From Botryosphaeria dothidea (taxonomy: Eukaryota > Ascomycota > Dothideomycetes > Botryosphaeriales > Botryosphaeriaceae), in assembly GCA_011503125.2 (NCBI GenBank), contig WWBZ02000033.1:3720001-3784000 (forward strand): DNA of 64,000 nt. The letters are read 5' to 3'. The position numbers and the translations under genes are program-made. How positions within the stretch are numbered: the stretch's first letter is position 1; the number at the start of each line of letters is the position of its first letter. Of the stretch, positions 12,613 to 25,724 are shown piece by piece. Under the pieces are notes generated by a model, which did no database searches, was not told the origin of the DNA, and saw only the letters and a list, made by a program, of their open reading frames with translations.

Positions 12613-13757
12613 TCAAGTCGACTGAGTCGCGGAGTTAGTAGTGCAGGACGGCACACCCGGATCGGTCACGTTCGAGTAGCCGATGCTGTACGAAATCGTA
12701 TAATGGTCGTCGCCGCGGTACTGACCATCGTTGGTCGCATACATGCCGCTCCACGTCTCGTTGTGCATGGAGCAGTACTGGCCCTGCGGCACGCCGTTCT
12801 TGCTCAAGACGTACGTATTGAAGAAGCGGCAGAGCATCCTGCCGCCGAGGTGCTGGATGTTCCACTGCGACTCGGCTTCGCAGGCGGCGGCGCAGCGGGC
12901 CACGTCGAACGGCTTGCCGTCGTTGAAGAGCTTGTAGCCCATGTAGGTGTCGTGCTGGTTGCAGTCGAGCGGGGCGCTGATGGCGGCCTTGCCGTAGTAC
13001 TGCTTCGAGTAGCCCGGCACGTCGTCGACCAGGGTGCTGACGTAGCCGTTGGAGCCGGCGATGACGACGTGGAAGTCCTGACGCCACTGGCCGTCGTTCA
13101 CTGCGGTCGCTGCGTCGATCGGGCTGCCCCACCAGACGCATTTGATGACGGTGGTGCTGGTGGGGTTGGCGCATGCAGGGGCCGGGTCGACGCTTGGGTC
13201 ACGCTCGAAGTCTGCGAGAGGTGGTATGTTAGGATGAGTAGCGCGTATGCAAGGAGAGATGCCTTACAGATGTTGAAGGAGATGGAACCGTCCTTCTTGG
13301 TGCATTCGTCGGCACATTGTTGTGTGTCATACGAGTCAAGGGACATATATCCCATGTATGCCATAGCATTGTTGCTTGCTGTGAGGTTCTTGAATGTTCG
13401 CGTGTATCCAGACGGTGTTGAGGCTTTGATAGCGATGTCTGATAGTGCCGAGTACTCCAAGAAGTCTTTATTAGTGTCTGTGCTCGGAGAAGGTCCAGAG
13501 CCCAGAGGTTTCTGGGCACAAGCATCTCGCCGCGCCACGCTTCCAGACGCTGGATGAGCTGTTACTGAGGCAAAGGTGCTCGAGATGATCTTGGTGGCAT
13601 CGTACGAGACTGATTGTGAGGATGCGCTATCTCCCATTGGGACCGAGACGGAAGGTAGTGGTGCAAAGGTAGCAATTTGATCAAGCGGAATCAACTGAGC
13701 AACAGGTGATCCATGTGCGAGGCCTGCGAGGCCTGCAAGTAGAACAAGGTGATGCAT
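12613..13757 (-). CDS. Secreted protein of an uncharacterised fungal family
   Basis: Two exons (13757-13268 and 13211-12613) encode 362 aa; the 56-nt intron has a GTAAGG donor and a CGCAG acceptor and joins the codons of FNIYFERDP. The start MHHLVLLAGLAGLAHGSPVA is a clear signal peptide; an upstream ATG-like start is less likely. The mature protein has paired Cys in two similar blocks: QQCADEC followed by SFNI, and later ARCAAACEAESQWN. A conserved-looking central segment (HVVIAGSNGY) precedes a C-terminal half rich in Tyr, Asn and Gly. I recall similar extracellular proteins in Aspergillus and relatives with no assigned function; the duplicated Cys blocks suggest a PAN/apple-like or carbohydrate-binding fold, which is inference. 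The gene looks intact. Confidence 0.82.
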
Positions 13758-14447
13758 CGGGAAGGACTTTGAAGAGAGAATGACTCCGGTATGGATCGAA
13801 TGTATGTGGAAGAAACAGGGTGAGAGAGTGAAGCAGTTGATGCCGGGCAAAACTGAGAATGTGTTGGGAATCTTATATAAAAGTTGAACAGATATCTACC
13901 ATGAGGAAGCTCGGGAATCACTGATCGTCCATGCCGCCAATCCACGGATTCCAGTGTTCCGGCTGGACATACTAATGAATCTAAAAAGCAAAGTTCCGCA
14001 GAGCCTCCAAATATCGTATGAGCATCAATCGAGGCCAATCCTTGACGCTACTCGATTTTACATAGTGTCGCGTAGCCGCGGTTACTAGCCATATGCGTCA
14101 GCTGTACCTGTGAGTGATGCCTGATCCGGCGGGTTCTGGACGACCACAAAAATCCCTTCAGGAAGCATAGCCGCCAGACCGGGAACTCATAATAGACCAT
14201 TACATCATATTCAAAAGATCATTGGCCACAAGCCACTTAGGCCTGCTTGCACGTGTATACTCTCCACGTGCATGACCTTCTCGGAAAGGTGAGCCGTGGA
14301 ACTTAAGCCAAGCAGAAAGTGTACCTGACTATTCCCCGGTAGGTTCCACTACACGCTATCACGCATGTGGTCATAGATGGGCCCAGGGCCTCAACCACAG
14401 CTCTACACTCTATCAAGACATATCGAACTCTCCATCTTTCCATCTCC
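13758..14447. other. Intergenic
   Basis: Upstream region of the secreted-protein gene and downstream region of the arrestin-like gene. No coding signal or repeat was recognised. Confidence 0.5.
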
Positions 14448-15813
14448 CTACGGCTGATACGGCGACGGCACCTCCTCACCCGCCATCACCCCCTCGCGCT
14501 CCCCCTCCACCATCGGCAGCACCTCGACCTTGTGCCTCGCCCCCTCCACCTCAAACACCTTCCCCACACACTGCACCGACACCACCACCTCCAACTCGTA
14601 CGCCCGCGCCACCCCATACGTCCTAAAATCCGGCACCACGCTCGGCGGCACCACCAAGCAACTCCCCCCGGCCCCCACCTTCCCCAGCTCCAACACCCCA
14701 CAGTCCTCCAACAACACCGGCGCCTCGCCCACGCCGTCGCACCGCCGCACGACCCGCCACACCTCCTCGACGACCTCGCCGCGCCGCTCTCTCCCGACGC
14801 CCGACAGCCGCGTGAGCGTGCGCGCCCGCAGCGTCACGCTGAACGCGCGCAGCGTGACGGAGGGGGGCGCGGGGACGGCCGCGCTGCGGTCGAGGTGCGT
14901 CAGCGCGACGGTGACGGCGGGGGCGAGCGGGTGGCCGGCGCGCAGCACGGCGGGGGCCGTCGTCGTCAGCGCGAAGGTGACGGGCGGGGCGGCGCCCGCG
15001 AGCAGCTGCTTGACGCGCGAGCGCAGGCCGGCGTGCCGCGCGGCTGGGCGCGGGTCGAGGCGGTGGTGATGGCGGCAGAGCGAGGTGGTCTTGGAGATGG
15101 GGAGGGGCTGGCGGGTCGGGGGCGGGCAGGGTGGTGCGGACGGCGCGCTTGGAGTGGGCGGGGGAGGCGGTGGTGAGGGTGGCGTCGAGGTGGTATTCGA
15201 TCGTGTGGTCGAGGGAGGGCGGGAGGGGGTGGCCGCGGAGGTGCTCGAAGTCGTCGCTGCGGGCGAAGGGGACGCCTTTGCGTGGCGGGGCCGCCAGTTG
15301 GACGACCCAGGGGAAGCGGAATTCGAATGGGAAGGAGACGTGCGTGCGGTCGTCTTCGGTGAAGGCTCCGATTTCTTCCCCGGCGAAGTTGAACAGTTCG
15401 GAATGGAAGGAGAAGAGGTCGATGGTGGTGAGTTCCGCGCCTGTGTCGGGATCCGCGGGGATGAAGATTCTGGACCGCCCCTTGAATCGGATCTCGACTT
15501 TTGTGGCTTTTTCTTGCCTTACGACTTGGACTTCGCCTCGTACCAGGTCACCGCATGTGTATATTCTGCACGCGTCTGCTGCAGGATCGAGATGGATCTG
15601 CACTGGTCCATGTTGAAGCCTTTCCAGATGATCCAGGGTGTGAATTAGTGGTCTGTAACCGCAGACCCGGGTTAGATTCTTAAGGAGGCTTTGTCGTTGT
15701 CTTGTTATAAAAGGCGAGGGATGAGAAGGAACACATCCTAACGAGGACCGTATATAAAGGACTAGTGGATGAAGAGCTGCTGAGGTTGGACGTGGTACAC
15801 GGACGTATTTCAT
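14448..15813 (-). CDS. Arrestin-like protein, with an apparent frame change
   Basis: The N-terminal half (about 15619-15130) reads like an arrestin N domain: VQIHLDPAADACRIYTCGD, then GEVQVV and KVEIRFKGRSRIFIP. The C-terminal half (about 15125-14448) reads in another frame, with TTTAPAVLRAGHPL, then VTVALTHLD and a beta-rich tail ending PSPYQP. The two halves meet near 15110-15140 in a very C-rich tract, where a one-base shift or an unrecognised short intron is needed. Fungal arrestin-like proteins act as adaptors between membrane cargo and ubiquitin ligases such as Rsp5; I do not see a clear PPxY motif. The start is uncertain: the only in-frame ATG is at 15813, but the domain begins near 15620, so a 5' intron is possible. 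GC content is far above the neighbours. Confidence 0.6.
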
Positions 15814-16933
15814 GGATCCTCGACTCTCGAAGGATTCGTATCTGGATTTATTTATAGCAGAGGTACCACGTGGCTGCGCAGTTCGACGTCATCTTGTCGA
15901 CATACGCTGTCGTATAAAGCCAATGGATCCGATATCCGTATATTGTGCCTTATGCATAACTCGTATCTTGATTCTGCGCTACACAACGTAATACTTCGCC
16001 GAGCCTTTTTGCATAATAAAGCTACCCGGCGTATTGTTTTGAACTCAACGAGTGGTACAGCTCGCTAAAGTGACGATAAGAGTATTGCCGAGCTTTCCGT
16101 CAAGCCCACTCTCTGGCCATTCTGCTTGAGCTGTAGTGCGGCAGTCTCAAGCAAGTGAAGCTATAGACTGAATGTAGAAGTAATAACTTATTGCAACGTA
16201 TTAAGTCCCTGTGGCAGCAAGTAACTTATTGCTGAGAGTAAGCATTGTAATCTACAGATTAATGTAAGTATCCTGAGATTATGATGTTTTCGCCCCCACG
16301 CAAGAGTAGTGCTGAACTTCAGATTCTCGAACTACATTGGCTCGGTAGTTAGATCCCTGCTCTCCGTCTACAAGGCAGCAGTCGTCACGGGATCAGATAT
16401 TATCACAATGCGGCTCTGCATTGCACCATCGAACTTGTCTCAGTTATTTATCTGCTTGTACAAATTACATGCCGGCCAGACTAGTCCAAGTTGAACAATT
16501 TCCAAATGTAGGCATTCATACCGGCTGATACGAAATGACATGAGATCATCTTGGAATGGCATGCGCGTCACTTATCGCGTCCCAGGAAACACGCGTTTGC
16601 GCACTTTCAGCCTCGTGGCGCCAACTGGCGTATATTTCGTTGTCCATCCAGCAATCATGAGCACCTGTTGAGAAACTCTCCAGCAATCTCACTCACAGTT
16701 TGAAATAGCATCATTAACTTGAGAAAATAAGAGAACATGGACAGCGGAGCAGTGCGCAACTTCGTGGATAGGAATGTGGAGGACACTGGAGGTCCGTACC
16801 CTCCCCCTTCTGCGAACTTCTTCAAAGCTGACTTGACACAGGTCAATCGAGGGCAGTGCCACGAGTCAATCAAGGCGTACGCCTTGAAATTTTGCGCAAG
16901 AAACTGGGAGGGGTCATGAAGTTGTTCGACTGC
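15814..16933. other. Intergenic, AT-rich, no gene
   Basis: AT-rich stretch without coding signal. The string TAACTTATTGC occurs twice about 40 bp apart near 16185 and 16224. A short frame at 16737-16919 has no recognisable domain. Confidence 0.5.
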
Positions 16934-18232
16934 ATGTTCGCGGACTCAGAACCATCAGGCTTTCGTGAAACTACACTGTGAATCTCGGATTCGGAAACCT
17001 CTATCGAGGAATCTGAAGCAAAAAGTTCAAACTCCTCGAGCCTGAGCTTCGACACTACCAACCGGGAATCAGTACAAGTAGCACAATCAGACTGGGTCTA
17101 CACAAGGAGCGGAAGCGGAAGCAGCCCATTGGAAAATTCTCGCAAAAGAAAAACTTCTGATAACGGCCATTTCCACAACGAACGACCAAAGCATCAGCCA
17201 ATTGCAGCGACAGTTGCAGAGAAAGGCGCATGTAAACGATTTGCATGTCCATATTCTAAGAGAAAACCTAATGAAAGTCCCAAAGCCACTTTCTGTGTCT
17301 ATCCTAGGTTCACATCCATTTCACGATTGAAGTATGTCACCACCGTTTCATTTGTTTGGCGTGTACAGACACTGAACGCGATCAGAGAACATCTTTGTCG
17401 GCACTACGCCTTACCCTTGCGTTGTTCCAGATGCCTTAAAACATTTGAGATCGAGGAATCATTAGACCGACATCTTAGAAGGCCTTTATCTCAGCTATGC
17501 GTGGAGGTTCAGCGCCGTCCAGAACACGAGAGATTCAGCAAATGGCAAGCGGAGCAACTACGGAGCAAAAGACGCTGCTGCGGTTGGAACGAGGAACAAA
17601 AGTGGAACGCTGTTTACCGCATTCTTTTCCCGGAAGATCTTGCGTCTGATACTCCTTCTCCTTGTGAGTGTTACGGAAGAGCGTTCAAAAGAAAACGGGG
17701 GCTCACTAAGATCGCAGATTGTCAACAATCAATTTCACCTGAACACTAGGAGCTTTCCCAGTATGAATCCTTCGGCCACCGCATCCTTCCTCAGCTTGTG
17801 CGAAAGAAATTGAAGGAAGCAGCCAGTTCTCGACTCATCAGTATGGAGCCGTAAGTAAGACGGGAACTGATTGAAATCTTTCTCGTTTGTCACCATGAGG
17901 CCTTGACACTCTTCAAAACATAGGAAACACCGTCAAGAAAAACGACAGATTCGGATTGTCAAACTGCAGAGAGTCCGTTGGACGGGGCAAAGGGACCGGC
18001 CTCAGTGACATCAAAGGATCTTCAAGCCTCAATTGACGACACACTCTACGATTTCGAAGATGCCGAGAGTACCCAGAATAGTTCCTCCAGTTACTTGTCC
18101 TTCTCTACAAATGCGGACTCTGATGCACCCCCGAATTTGTTTTCGGCAAACATACGCAACGCGATCGACTCAAACTTTCTGGACGGCATGGGTATTAATG
18201 GAGACGCTGGAATGTACAGCTACATTGGGTAG
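16934..18232 (+). pseudogene. C2H2-like fungal protein pseudogene with several in-frame stops
   Basis: Starting from ATG 16934, a single frame runs to 18232. It has a Ser/Thr-rich N-terminus, then a zinc-finger-like region of a fungal family I recognise (KRFACPYSKRKP, then SRLKEHLCRHYALPLRCSRC, then FEIEESLDRHL, and a later WNAVYRILFP). The 54-nt intron 17331-17384 joins SRLK to EHLCRH; it is a multiple of three. In-frame stops sit at 16979 (TGA), 17747 (TAG), 17852 (TAA) and 17921 (TAG), and family-like sequence continues after each (ELSQYESFGHRILPQLVRK, then VRRELIEIFLVCHH, then the C-terminal acidic/Ser tail). All four fit CGA to TGA or CAR to TAR, that is C to T changes. The GTAAGT at 17851 could instead be a donor, but the resulting frame loses the tail. 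Confidence 0.72.
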
Positions 18233-20312
18233 GCCTGAAACAAATCGCTTGATTGGCTCACACGGAGAGCGCTCTCTTCTCCGTGAACCATCCTCTGCGA
18301 ACATCTTGCAAGTGCCGCATGGTGTCAACATTTTAATTAAATTGAAAGTTCTGTGCTTGGGAGATTCCAATCCGCATGGTATTGAAGGTCTGAGGTTTCA
18401 AGCGTCTGTAGTGAGATTAGCCGTTCAAACCTAGCATTGAATATTTAGCACCGTGGCACCTTGGCAGACACAAAGTGCGAGCACGTTTATGTCCATTCTC
18501 CACTATTTCGTCCTAAACAAACGCTTTATATCATAAAAATGTCAGACGCATCCTGCAATCAGACCTGTTTGGTAGCGAAAGTGGGTCCTCCCTCACCGCT
18601 GATTCTACCGCCCTATCAACGCGTCTTCTGCGGCGCGTCACGTCCATGCGGATAGACGCGTGAAGTCGACGCGTTCAGAAAACGCGATTCAAAGAAGGAG
18701 TCTATGTTTCCTACAGCGTATTAAATTCAGGGGCTTGTAATGGGATGTTCAAGTTGTCCTTCTAAGTCTCACCCTGGCACTGGCCGGACTGAAGCTCGCA
18801 TTTGCTCAGCCTTTCTTTCATCCGAGCCAAAGTCGCTGTGTTGCGCCAGAAGCCTGCATATCTCCACCGGATAGCCCGGCTAGTGCTGCCAATTCCATTT
18901 GCGGACAACTCGGCCCTTTTACTCTGCACCTGCTGATTGTTCCGTTCAGCTGGGTGCTGCAGAACGCTGAGATCGTGCGTGTGCCTTGTTCCTGGATCAG
19001 CCTTGCGCTACAGCACGGCTTACACACCGTAGGGTATTGAAAGGCCACTCCAGCGAGTCGATGAAGTAGCGCATGGCTGATCTTGTGACTGGAATGCGAA
19101 TGGCCTGAAGGTTCCGTATCAGGAGGGTGTTTCGGAATGATGGAGCCCCCGCGCGTCAACTGGATAACTGACCCCCACGTTTAGTCTGTTCACCGCACGT
19201 TCATGTTTATTCCATCCGATCTTCACGGGATCGGCTGGTCCCGCGAACCATCTGAAAACCTTACCAGCGATCCAGAGCACTGGTATCACAGACCAGCGGT
19301 ATGTATGTTCTGGCACACGCAGACTTGTTCAGTTGACAGTCCCACTTTCGTCACTTTCTTCAATCGCTTGTTGCATAACCTCACTGGCTGAATCGGTCTC
19401 GGCTCTTATCACAGAAGTCCGTTACTCAGGCCACATTCTCGGAAAACGTTTGGAAGCTGCAGTAAGAGCTGAAAACGGGAATCCCCACACAATTCCGTTT
19501 CGTTCAATCATCGCCCACCGCCGGGCCCTCCGAGGAATCACGCAAAACAAGCAAGCCTGATCACAAACAAATAAGCGGTGTGTCTCTTTCAGACTTGCAG
19601 GCTACGAATGGCCTCGGCACAAATGCATGTCCGAAGTAGACCATAAAAGCCCTGCTGCCCTCAGGCCCAGGCTCGGACAACAAGTTCTCTTGTCCAATAC
19701 CCTTCTCGACCACCACTCATCTCCTCGCAATCGTTACCTACAACATTCGACATGTACTCCTGCAGAATTAAGCGTTGCTAGGTCTGTAACAAGTGGATCA
19801 AACGACGGGGTGGACTTCACGATTGCCCTGGACATCAACAGCGCGAGCACTGCGACTGCTCTGCTGAAGCCAATGGTTGAAATTTTTGGAAATCCAGCGA
19901 CATGGTCCCGTTTCAACCACGTATGGCAAACCCAATATGCTCATAAAACTTCCTAAGTAGTATGTAATGAACTTTCCCATTAAACGCGCTCAACCGTGCT
20001 GATATCAATCAGAAGCAACTTCCGTTCTCTCATTGTCCCTCCCGTAGGCGTTGAACACATGTGCTGGCGTCTTTCAATACCTCTGAAATAAACCTGAAAT
20101 AAATCGAATAGTACTTTTGAATAAGTCAAGTTTTCAATGCCACCGTATTTTCAAAGCACTTGACAGGAACAGGATTGAAATCCATGATTACCGCTCTTAT
20201 GGTATTCCCGACATAATGATCTGGAAATTCTCCAGCTTTATCAAACAGTCAAACAATCAATTTACAAACTCAATGCGTCATGGACCCGTGCTCCCCCTCG
20301 TCCCTTTCCTCT
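18233..20312. other. Intergenic with weak open frames
   Basis: No gene is supported. Frames on both strands (for example 19627-19956 plus, 18818-19159 minus) are short and without domains. The notable item is a group of three ACGCGT motifs at 18619-18674, listed separately. Confidence 0.5.
18619..18674. promoter_or_regulatory. Cluster of three ACGCGT motifs
   Basis: ACGCGT occurs at 18619-18624, 18656-18661 and 18669-18674, with GGCGCGTC between them. ACGCGT is the MluI cell-cycle box bound by MBF-type factors in fungi. No gene start is visible close by, so regulatory use is inference. Confidence 0.3.
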
Positions 20313-23300
20313 CTACCCCTTCAACCGACCAAACCACTTCCACCTTCCCCGCCGCCTCCCCGAACCCGCAATCCCTCCATCCACCAACACCTCCTCCACC
20401 TCCGGCCCTTTCCCATCCACCCCTTCCCCTCCCCCTCCAACATCTCTCTCCGCAACCCCCACATCCACCCCAAACCTCCCTCCAGCCCACCACCCCAAAC
20501 TCACCACCACCCCCCAAGCCCCCTTCGCCCTCCTCTCCGCCGGCACCACCCACTCCGCTCCCTCCGGAAAACACTTCCCCAGCATCTCCCCGCCCGCCAC
20601 CAGACTCGCCACCGCCCCCACGCTACACGGATTCTTCGGCAGAACCTCCCGCGTCTCGAGCGCCGTGTACGCCACCACCGCGCAGAGGGCGAGAGCAGCC
20701 AACAGCCCCTCCAAGATGCGCGTCGACACCGCACTCTGCAGCAAACGCACGCGCCGCGGCACCGTCAGGGTCGCCGGCGCCGTCTCCCCTCCCTCCGCCG
20801 TGCGCATGGTGTTGAGCAGCTGCGCGACGACGCGGGCGTACAGGGCGTCGACGGCGGCGACGAGGCGCGCCTCGGTGGCCAGCGCGGCCGGCGCGACCGC
20901 GCCGCCCGGGCTGTGCAGCAGCGCCGCGAAGAAGCCGTCGACACGCGTGGCGTTGATGCGGGCGGGGCCTTGCGTTGTCCAGGGCTGGGCCCAGCCGAAG
21001 TAGAGCTGGCGGCCGAGGTCGCGGAGGAGGGCGAGGGAGCGGGCGGGGGCGGCGGTGGAGGGGGTCGGGACGGGCGGAGCGGTGCGGTTGAAGGACAGGT
21101 CGGCGGCGTTGAGGAGGATCGAGGCGGAGAGGGCTTCGAGGTAGGGCGTGCAGAGGAGCGGGGCGAGGTGGTCGGGGCGCCCGTCGACGACGTGGCCGTA
21201 GATGATGGCGGTGCTGGGGCAGGCGTTGGCGGAGGCGGCGAGGGCGGCGGCGTCGGACGTGCCGGTTGGGTAGAGGTCGGTCCATTGGCCGAAGTAGTTG
21301 GCGCCGCGGTCGGTGATGTTGGAGGAGTCGTTGTCGTCGAAGATGGTGATGGTCGTGCCGGTGAGGTTGCAGGCGGCGGGGAGGGAGAAGTTGAAGGAGA
21401 CGACCTTTGTGATACGGCTGGGGTACTCTTCCTCACGGGCGCTGTATGTGAGGTTGTATATTGGGTCGGATGTGCAGTTTGATCGGGCTCTGTATGCTGT
21501 GACTTGAGTGGCGACTGATCCTTTTTGCGTAGTGTCTTGTGGGACATCGGACGGTAGTGACAAGAGGCTCAGACTCGGGAAGGCTAGAGTGTCGTGGGTG
21601 AAAAGGGGCTCGCCGAGACTCTCGTCGAGGAGAAGTAGGTTTGCCATGTCCCATCCAACAGGATTGGCGCCGCCACCGAAGCTGGTGGTCGGAAAAGTGG
21701 AATTGAACGAACTGGTCTGAGAGACCTGGATTTGGTAATCTCGCGGGAATGCCTCAGTCCAGAAGAGACCGCTTGCGGCGATTGTAAGTCCGGGTGCGAT
21801 CATCATCCCCAGGGATGAGCTGGCAACAGCAGTGTGCTTTCGTCGGATAGCGCTCAAGACAGAGTGTAGACTGACTTTGCTGAGATAATTGTCTGCCAAC
21901 GCTCTGCTTGAGGCGCCACCCTGCCGGAGCAGTGCGTAAGGCTGGAATATCTTGGCTGAGAAGTCCAAGCTGGAGAAAATCAGGCCAATACTCACTAGCA
22001 AGACAACCGGAATGTACGTAAACGTGTAGTGAATGTATTCACTGACAGCCACGTCACACAATCCATTATGCTTGCCGCTCTGCTGGTACAGAGTTTCAAG
22101 AACAATGATCATGATAATCGGGGCCAGAACGATCGAGATCTTTGCTGGTAGAGTTACCGCAATTGGACGATACCAGTCTATCTTTCGTTCACCCTCTCGA
22201 TCATCCTTATTGGAATCGAACTCTCTTCCGTGCACAAGGCCATCGCCCTCATTCTCTTGTACATCTGTGATACCAAACTCGTCCTCAGCTGCCACAAGTG
22301 ATGACTGAGTAGTGTACTTTGCTGCAACAAGCCTTTTCTTGATGGTCCGGAGGTTTGACGCACCCGTTCCTTGCAACATACTCAGCACGCCAGGAGATCG
22401 GGCCAGTATGGCTGCAACGCCCTCGATGGGTCCAGGATCCTGCGGCACGCAATCTCTTGGGGCCAACAGTATTAAAGAGAGGGTCAAAATGGACAACAAA
22501 CCCAAGAGACCCTCGATCAGCCCGAAAGTTACCGTCCGGAAAACCAAGCGGTCTTCCATTGTTGTCATCGATCCTGGAATGGTATGATTGGCTGGCTCGA
22601 CGAAGTAGGTGTTTGCAAGCTGAGCCGAAAAGGCCTGGACAAATAGATTGGCGCCTTGGGCAAGGAGTTCCGGGTTTGTTGATAGGTCTTCCCGTGTCGT
22701 GTTCGGCATCAGGAGAAGGAAGTAGTCCGCAAGGTATTCAACAGTTCCCTCGCTGCCCATGCTCAGCCATCCGTCGGAGATGGCTCCAATTATATCTGCC
22801 GGTTTAACTCCAGGTAACGGTGTCGAAGTTTTACTGGGATCGAATGCAATGTTTGGGGTTTCAACCACAGACTCGTTGACGTTCAGTACCACAACGCCTG
22901 GCGAAACGCCAAAGTGGACCGTGCACAGAATTCCGGAAGCGTTGATCGCGTCCATAGGGATGTTCGAGCTGTTGAGCTCGGTCGTTGTTCCGAAACTCAT
23001 CAATAGACGTGTGGAGTTGTCTTTGCAGTGCCCATCTGTTGAAACAAGACCCCATTCCGAAAAGTATTTCCCCGAAGCGAATGCGAATTGTTCCAGATCG
23101 TCGCAGCTGTCGGAAGTAAGCGTTAGATCGACGCTGGCCGTCGATCCTACTAGCTCGCTACTTGCGTTTTTGAGAGCCATGATTTCACAGTCGAGCGCGG
23201 AGTGGAAGACGCTGGCGCCGCCGGTGATGTTCACGCTGGATCCTGAAACTGAGTCGAGTCAATTCACATGTCAGAATTTTCACGGGAATTTTGAACATAC

Positions 23301-23990
23301 GTTGAGATGCGTTGAATTTCTGATAAGCGTACTTTGACGTGGTGCCGGAAGGGTATGGTAAGCTATAATTGTTGATGCCGTACACTAATGAGAATGGACG
23401 ACGATCGACATCGTCGTAGTTGAAATAGGCGGTGTTTGGACCGCCAAAATCATTTGAGGCAATCATCTCCATCGGAGTTTCGATGACGATGGCTTGTAGT
23501 ACAAAAAGACCAGTGCTCAATATTGTGATTATTTTGAGCAGAAAGGCTCCGCCAGCAGCCACAGTTACAGAAAATGTGTCAAAGGTTTTCAAAGAAGCGA
23601 TGAATGAGGTGATGCTGAGATCGGAAACGAAATCGAGGAGAAGACTCTGGTCGACCGGTCGGGGCCTCTGCAACATGAGTTTCCAAGGTGCAAGCTGCTT
23701 CGCACGATATTCCACTTGGCCCCAAAATGCCGCGATGATGGTAAAAACTAGAGTGACCAAATCAGTTGATGCATGGATGGGTAGTGCTTGAGGTGCTTAC
23801 CCGCGGTTGGACCATATTGCCATAGAAGATGGTTTTTGGAATCTGCGGACGTGAAGCCATGAAGATTATTTGAGTAGTGAAATAAAGCAGCAAGTGCGGC
23901 AGCAATAGCGAGATGAGAAATCAAGAAAACGCAAAGAACATGTATTCGAAGAAAGAAGGGAGTCCACAGTTGGCGGTTTGTATCCGCCAT
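20313..23990 (-). CDS. DUF3433 multi-pass membrane protein
   Basis: Three exons: 23990 to the GCGG|GTAAGC donor near 23800, a second exon ending at a GTATGT donor near 23300, and a long last exon to 20313; about 1190 codons. The N-terminus (DTNRQLWTPFFLRIHVL, then LLWQYGPTAG joined to VFTIIAAFWGQVEYRAKQ) and the repeated motif of a helix followed by LPKNPCSVGAVASLVAGGEML or CVPQDPGPIEGVAAILARS are characteristic of the DUF3433 family as I remember it, with the module present twice. Many NxS/T sites lie in the loops between helices, fitting extracytoplasmic glycosylation. The function is unknown. The C-terminal 300 codons are extremely GC-rich compared with the start, which produces long antisense shadows. 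No disabling change was seen. Confidence 0.85.
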
Positions 23991-25724
23991 GGTTGCATTG
24001 CTCAATTCTGGCCATGCGCCGAGATCTTTTGCAAGTCGACAAGAAGGCGGGCAGAAGTTACAGGGAGAATGGCCGAGTTTAAGGTCTCGAATGCGTCGGC
24101 AGTAGAAATGAGCACTTGCCCTCTCAGCCATTGAGGCATAGCCTCCACGGGCCTCCACCATATACCCTTCCGCCCCCGCCCTTGTGCAGGTGTCAGCTTA
24201 TGATCAAGGCATCGCACAGGCCAATGGTTTATTCACATTGCAGGGCTTGAAAGCCGAAGACCTATCGGAAGATTTAAGAGCCGGATATATGAGCCTTAAA
24301 ATCGGGCGATGCAGCCGCGCGCCATGACTTTACTTTTTCTACTCCTCATTTTCATTCCGCATAAACCCTTGTATTGGCCCCCACGTTGCTCTGTATGCGA
24401 CGAACGATCTCCATTAAAGCGCGTGATCCAGCCCACTTTTCTCCTCATGTCGAGTAATGTAGTAGGTTCGGACAAGGCTGAAGAGCCTTCGAAAACAATC
24501 CAAGGGGGCAAAATACGCTTTTGTTCCGTGTGAATCAGCACTTGGCGAGGCTATTCGGAGTCCGCAATCTGGACTTCCTGCCCGATAAGGTGTGGCGATG
24601 TCGTCGGGTAGTCCCTTGGCATTGTGGCGCAGTGTCTCGTCTTCTGACTCGTTGACCGCACATCACCTTCCAGACACATTTTCCTCTCCATCTCGCTTCC
24701 GCTCTCGCGCTCGAAACGGCACTTCAAAAAAGCTATCCCCCCCCCATCACATTAGCCCTTCTCGGCTCGTCCAAGAACCTGTCCGAAGCCCCTGGCCTCC
24801 ATAAGATTGATGACCAAGGAGTCCTGGAGACCGGAAATGTCACACATATACCTGAAGTCGCGCCTTACGGTAGATCCGTGGAAAGCACTCAAACTCATCC
24901 CAGAGGCGTATGATGGAAAGCTTCATCGGCTCCGTCGAGGTGAACCACTGTGAAGATCAGAGATTCCCTGACGAGCCGGGCGACTACGGCCCATTCATGG
25001 ATGCGTACGATTTCGTCGAAGGCTACACCATGGCCATGAATGAAGCCCATCGGAGCTATTGGCTAGAGCCTGTATTTGGGGGCACAGTGAAATGGCGGCG
25101 TAGATTGACTTACGCGCGCGCTCAGACTTTGCTGGCTGTGCAGAGTCCATGACAGGTGATTCGGTAACACGAAGCTGGGACGCTGTGTCGCGCAATCGGA
25201 GCCCGGGTGCGCTGAAGTCTTGGCCACTGTGCCGCACCGGAAGCGGGGTGTGAATGGCCATGGGTCATTGGGGCGTGCCGCTTTGAAGTTCTGTGCCTCA
25301 CCCTGACAGACTGCGGTGGCAACAATCAAAGCGGGTAATTCAACAACCCTGCACAGGCACAATAACGCGTGAATACAAACGCAGGCGGCAACTCCCCAGT
25401 CGGCGCTTCTGTGCGGCGCAGCGGCGAATAGTGTGGTGTGGATAATAAACCCTGCAACAAGCAATCGGCCCCGATTGGTTGGCGAATACGCTAAGATCTG
25501 GACCATTGCTGCCTGCCGATGTCAAAGAACGTCTAAAGAAAGAGAATAGAAAAGCAGCATGCGATTTCCGCAAAGCTCAGAAACATACACGGGTGTGCTG
25601 CATCCAACGATCAACGCGGATACGATATTGCCACCATCAGACCAGGAAAAGGACTCCACCCTGCCACACTCCACCGCGCACAAACAGCATCTGCGGCATC
25701 CGAGATGCAACACCACCATCAGCC
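23991..25724. other. Intergenic
   Basis: Shared upstream region of two divergent genes, the DUF3433 gene and the hydrolase at 25725. Open frames near 24592-25152 (one contains FGGTVKWRRR) have some protein-like composition, but no domain or start that I can defend. Confidence 0.45.

Noticed and set aside
12574..13557. Long plus-strand frame of 327 codons
   Set aside because: Antisense shadow of the GC-rich secreted-protein gene; no motif, no plausible start.
17851..17923. GTAAGT...TAG read as an intron in the C2H2 pseudogene
   Set aside because: Its 73-nt length shifts the frame and loses the C-terminal tail, while the unspliced frame keeps family-like sequence; kept only as an alternative.
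20280..21482. Long plus-strand frame rich in Arg, His and Pro
   Set aside because: Antisense shadow of the very GC-rich end of the DUF3433 gene.
24592..25152. Two small plus-strand frames between the DUF3433 and hydrolase genes
   Set aside because: No domain, no joinable exons and no consistent start; could not be supported as a gene.
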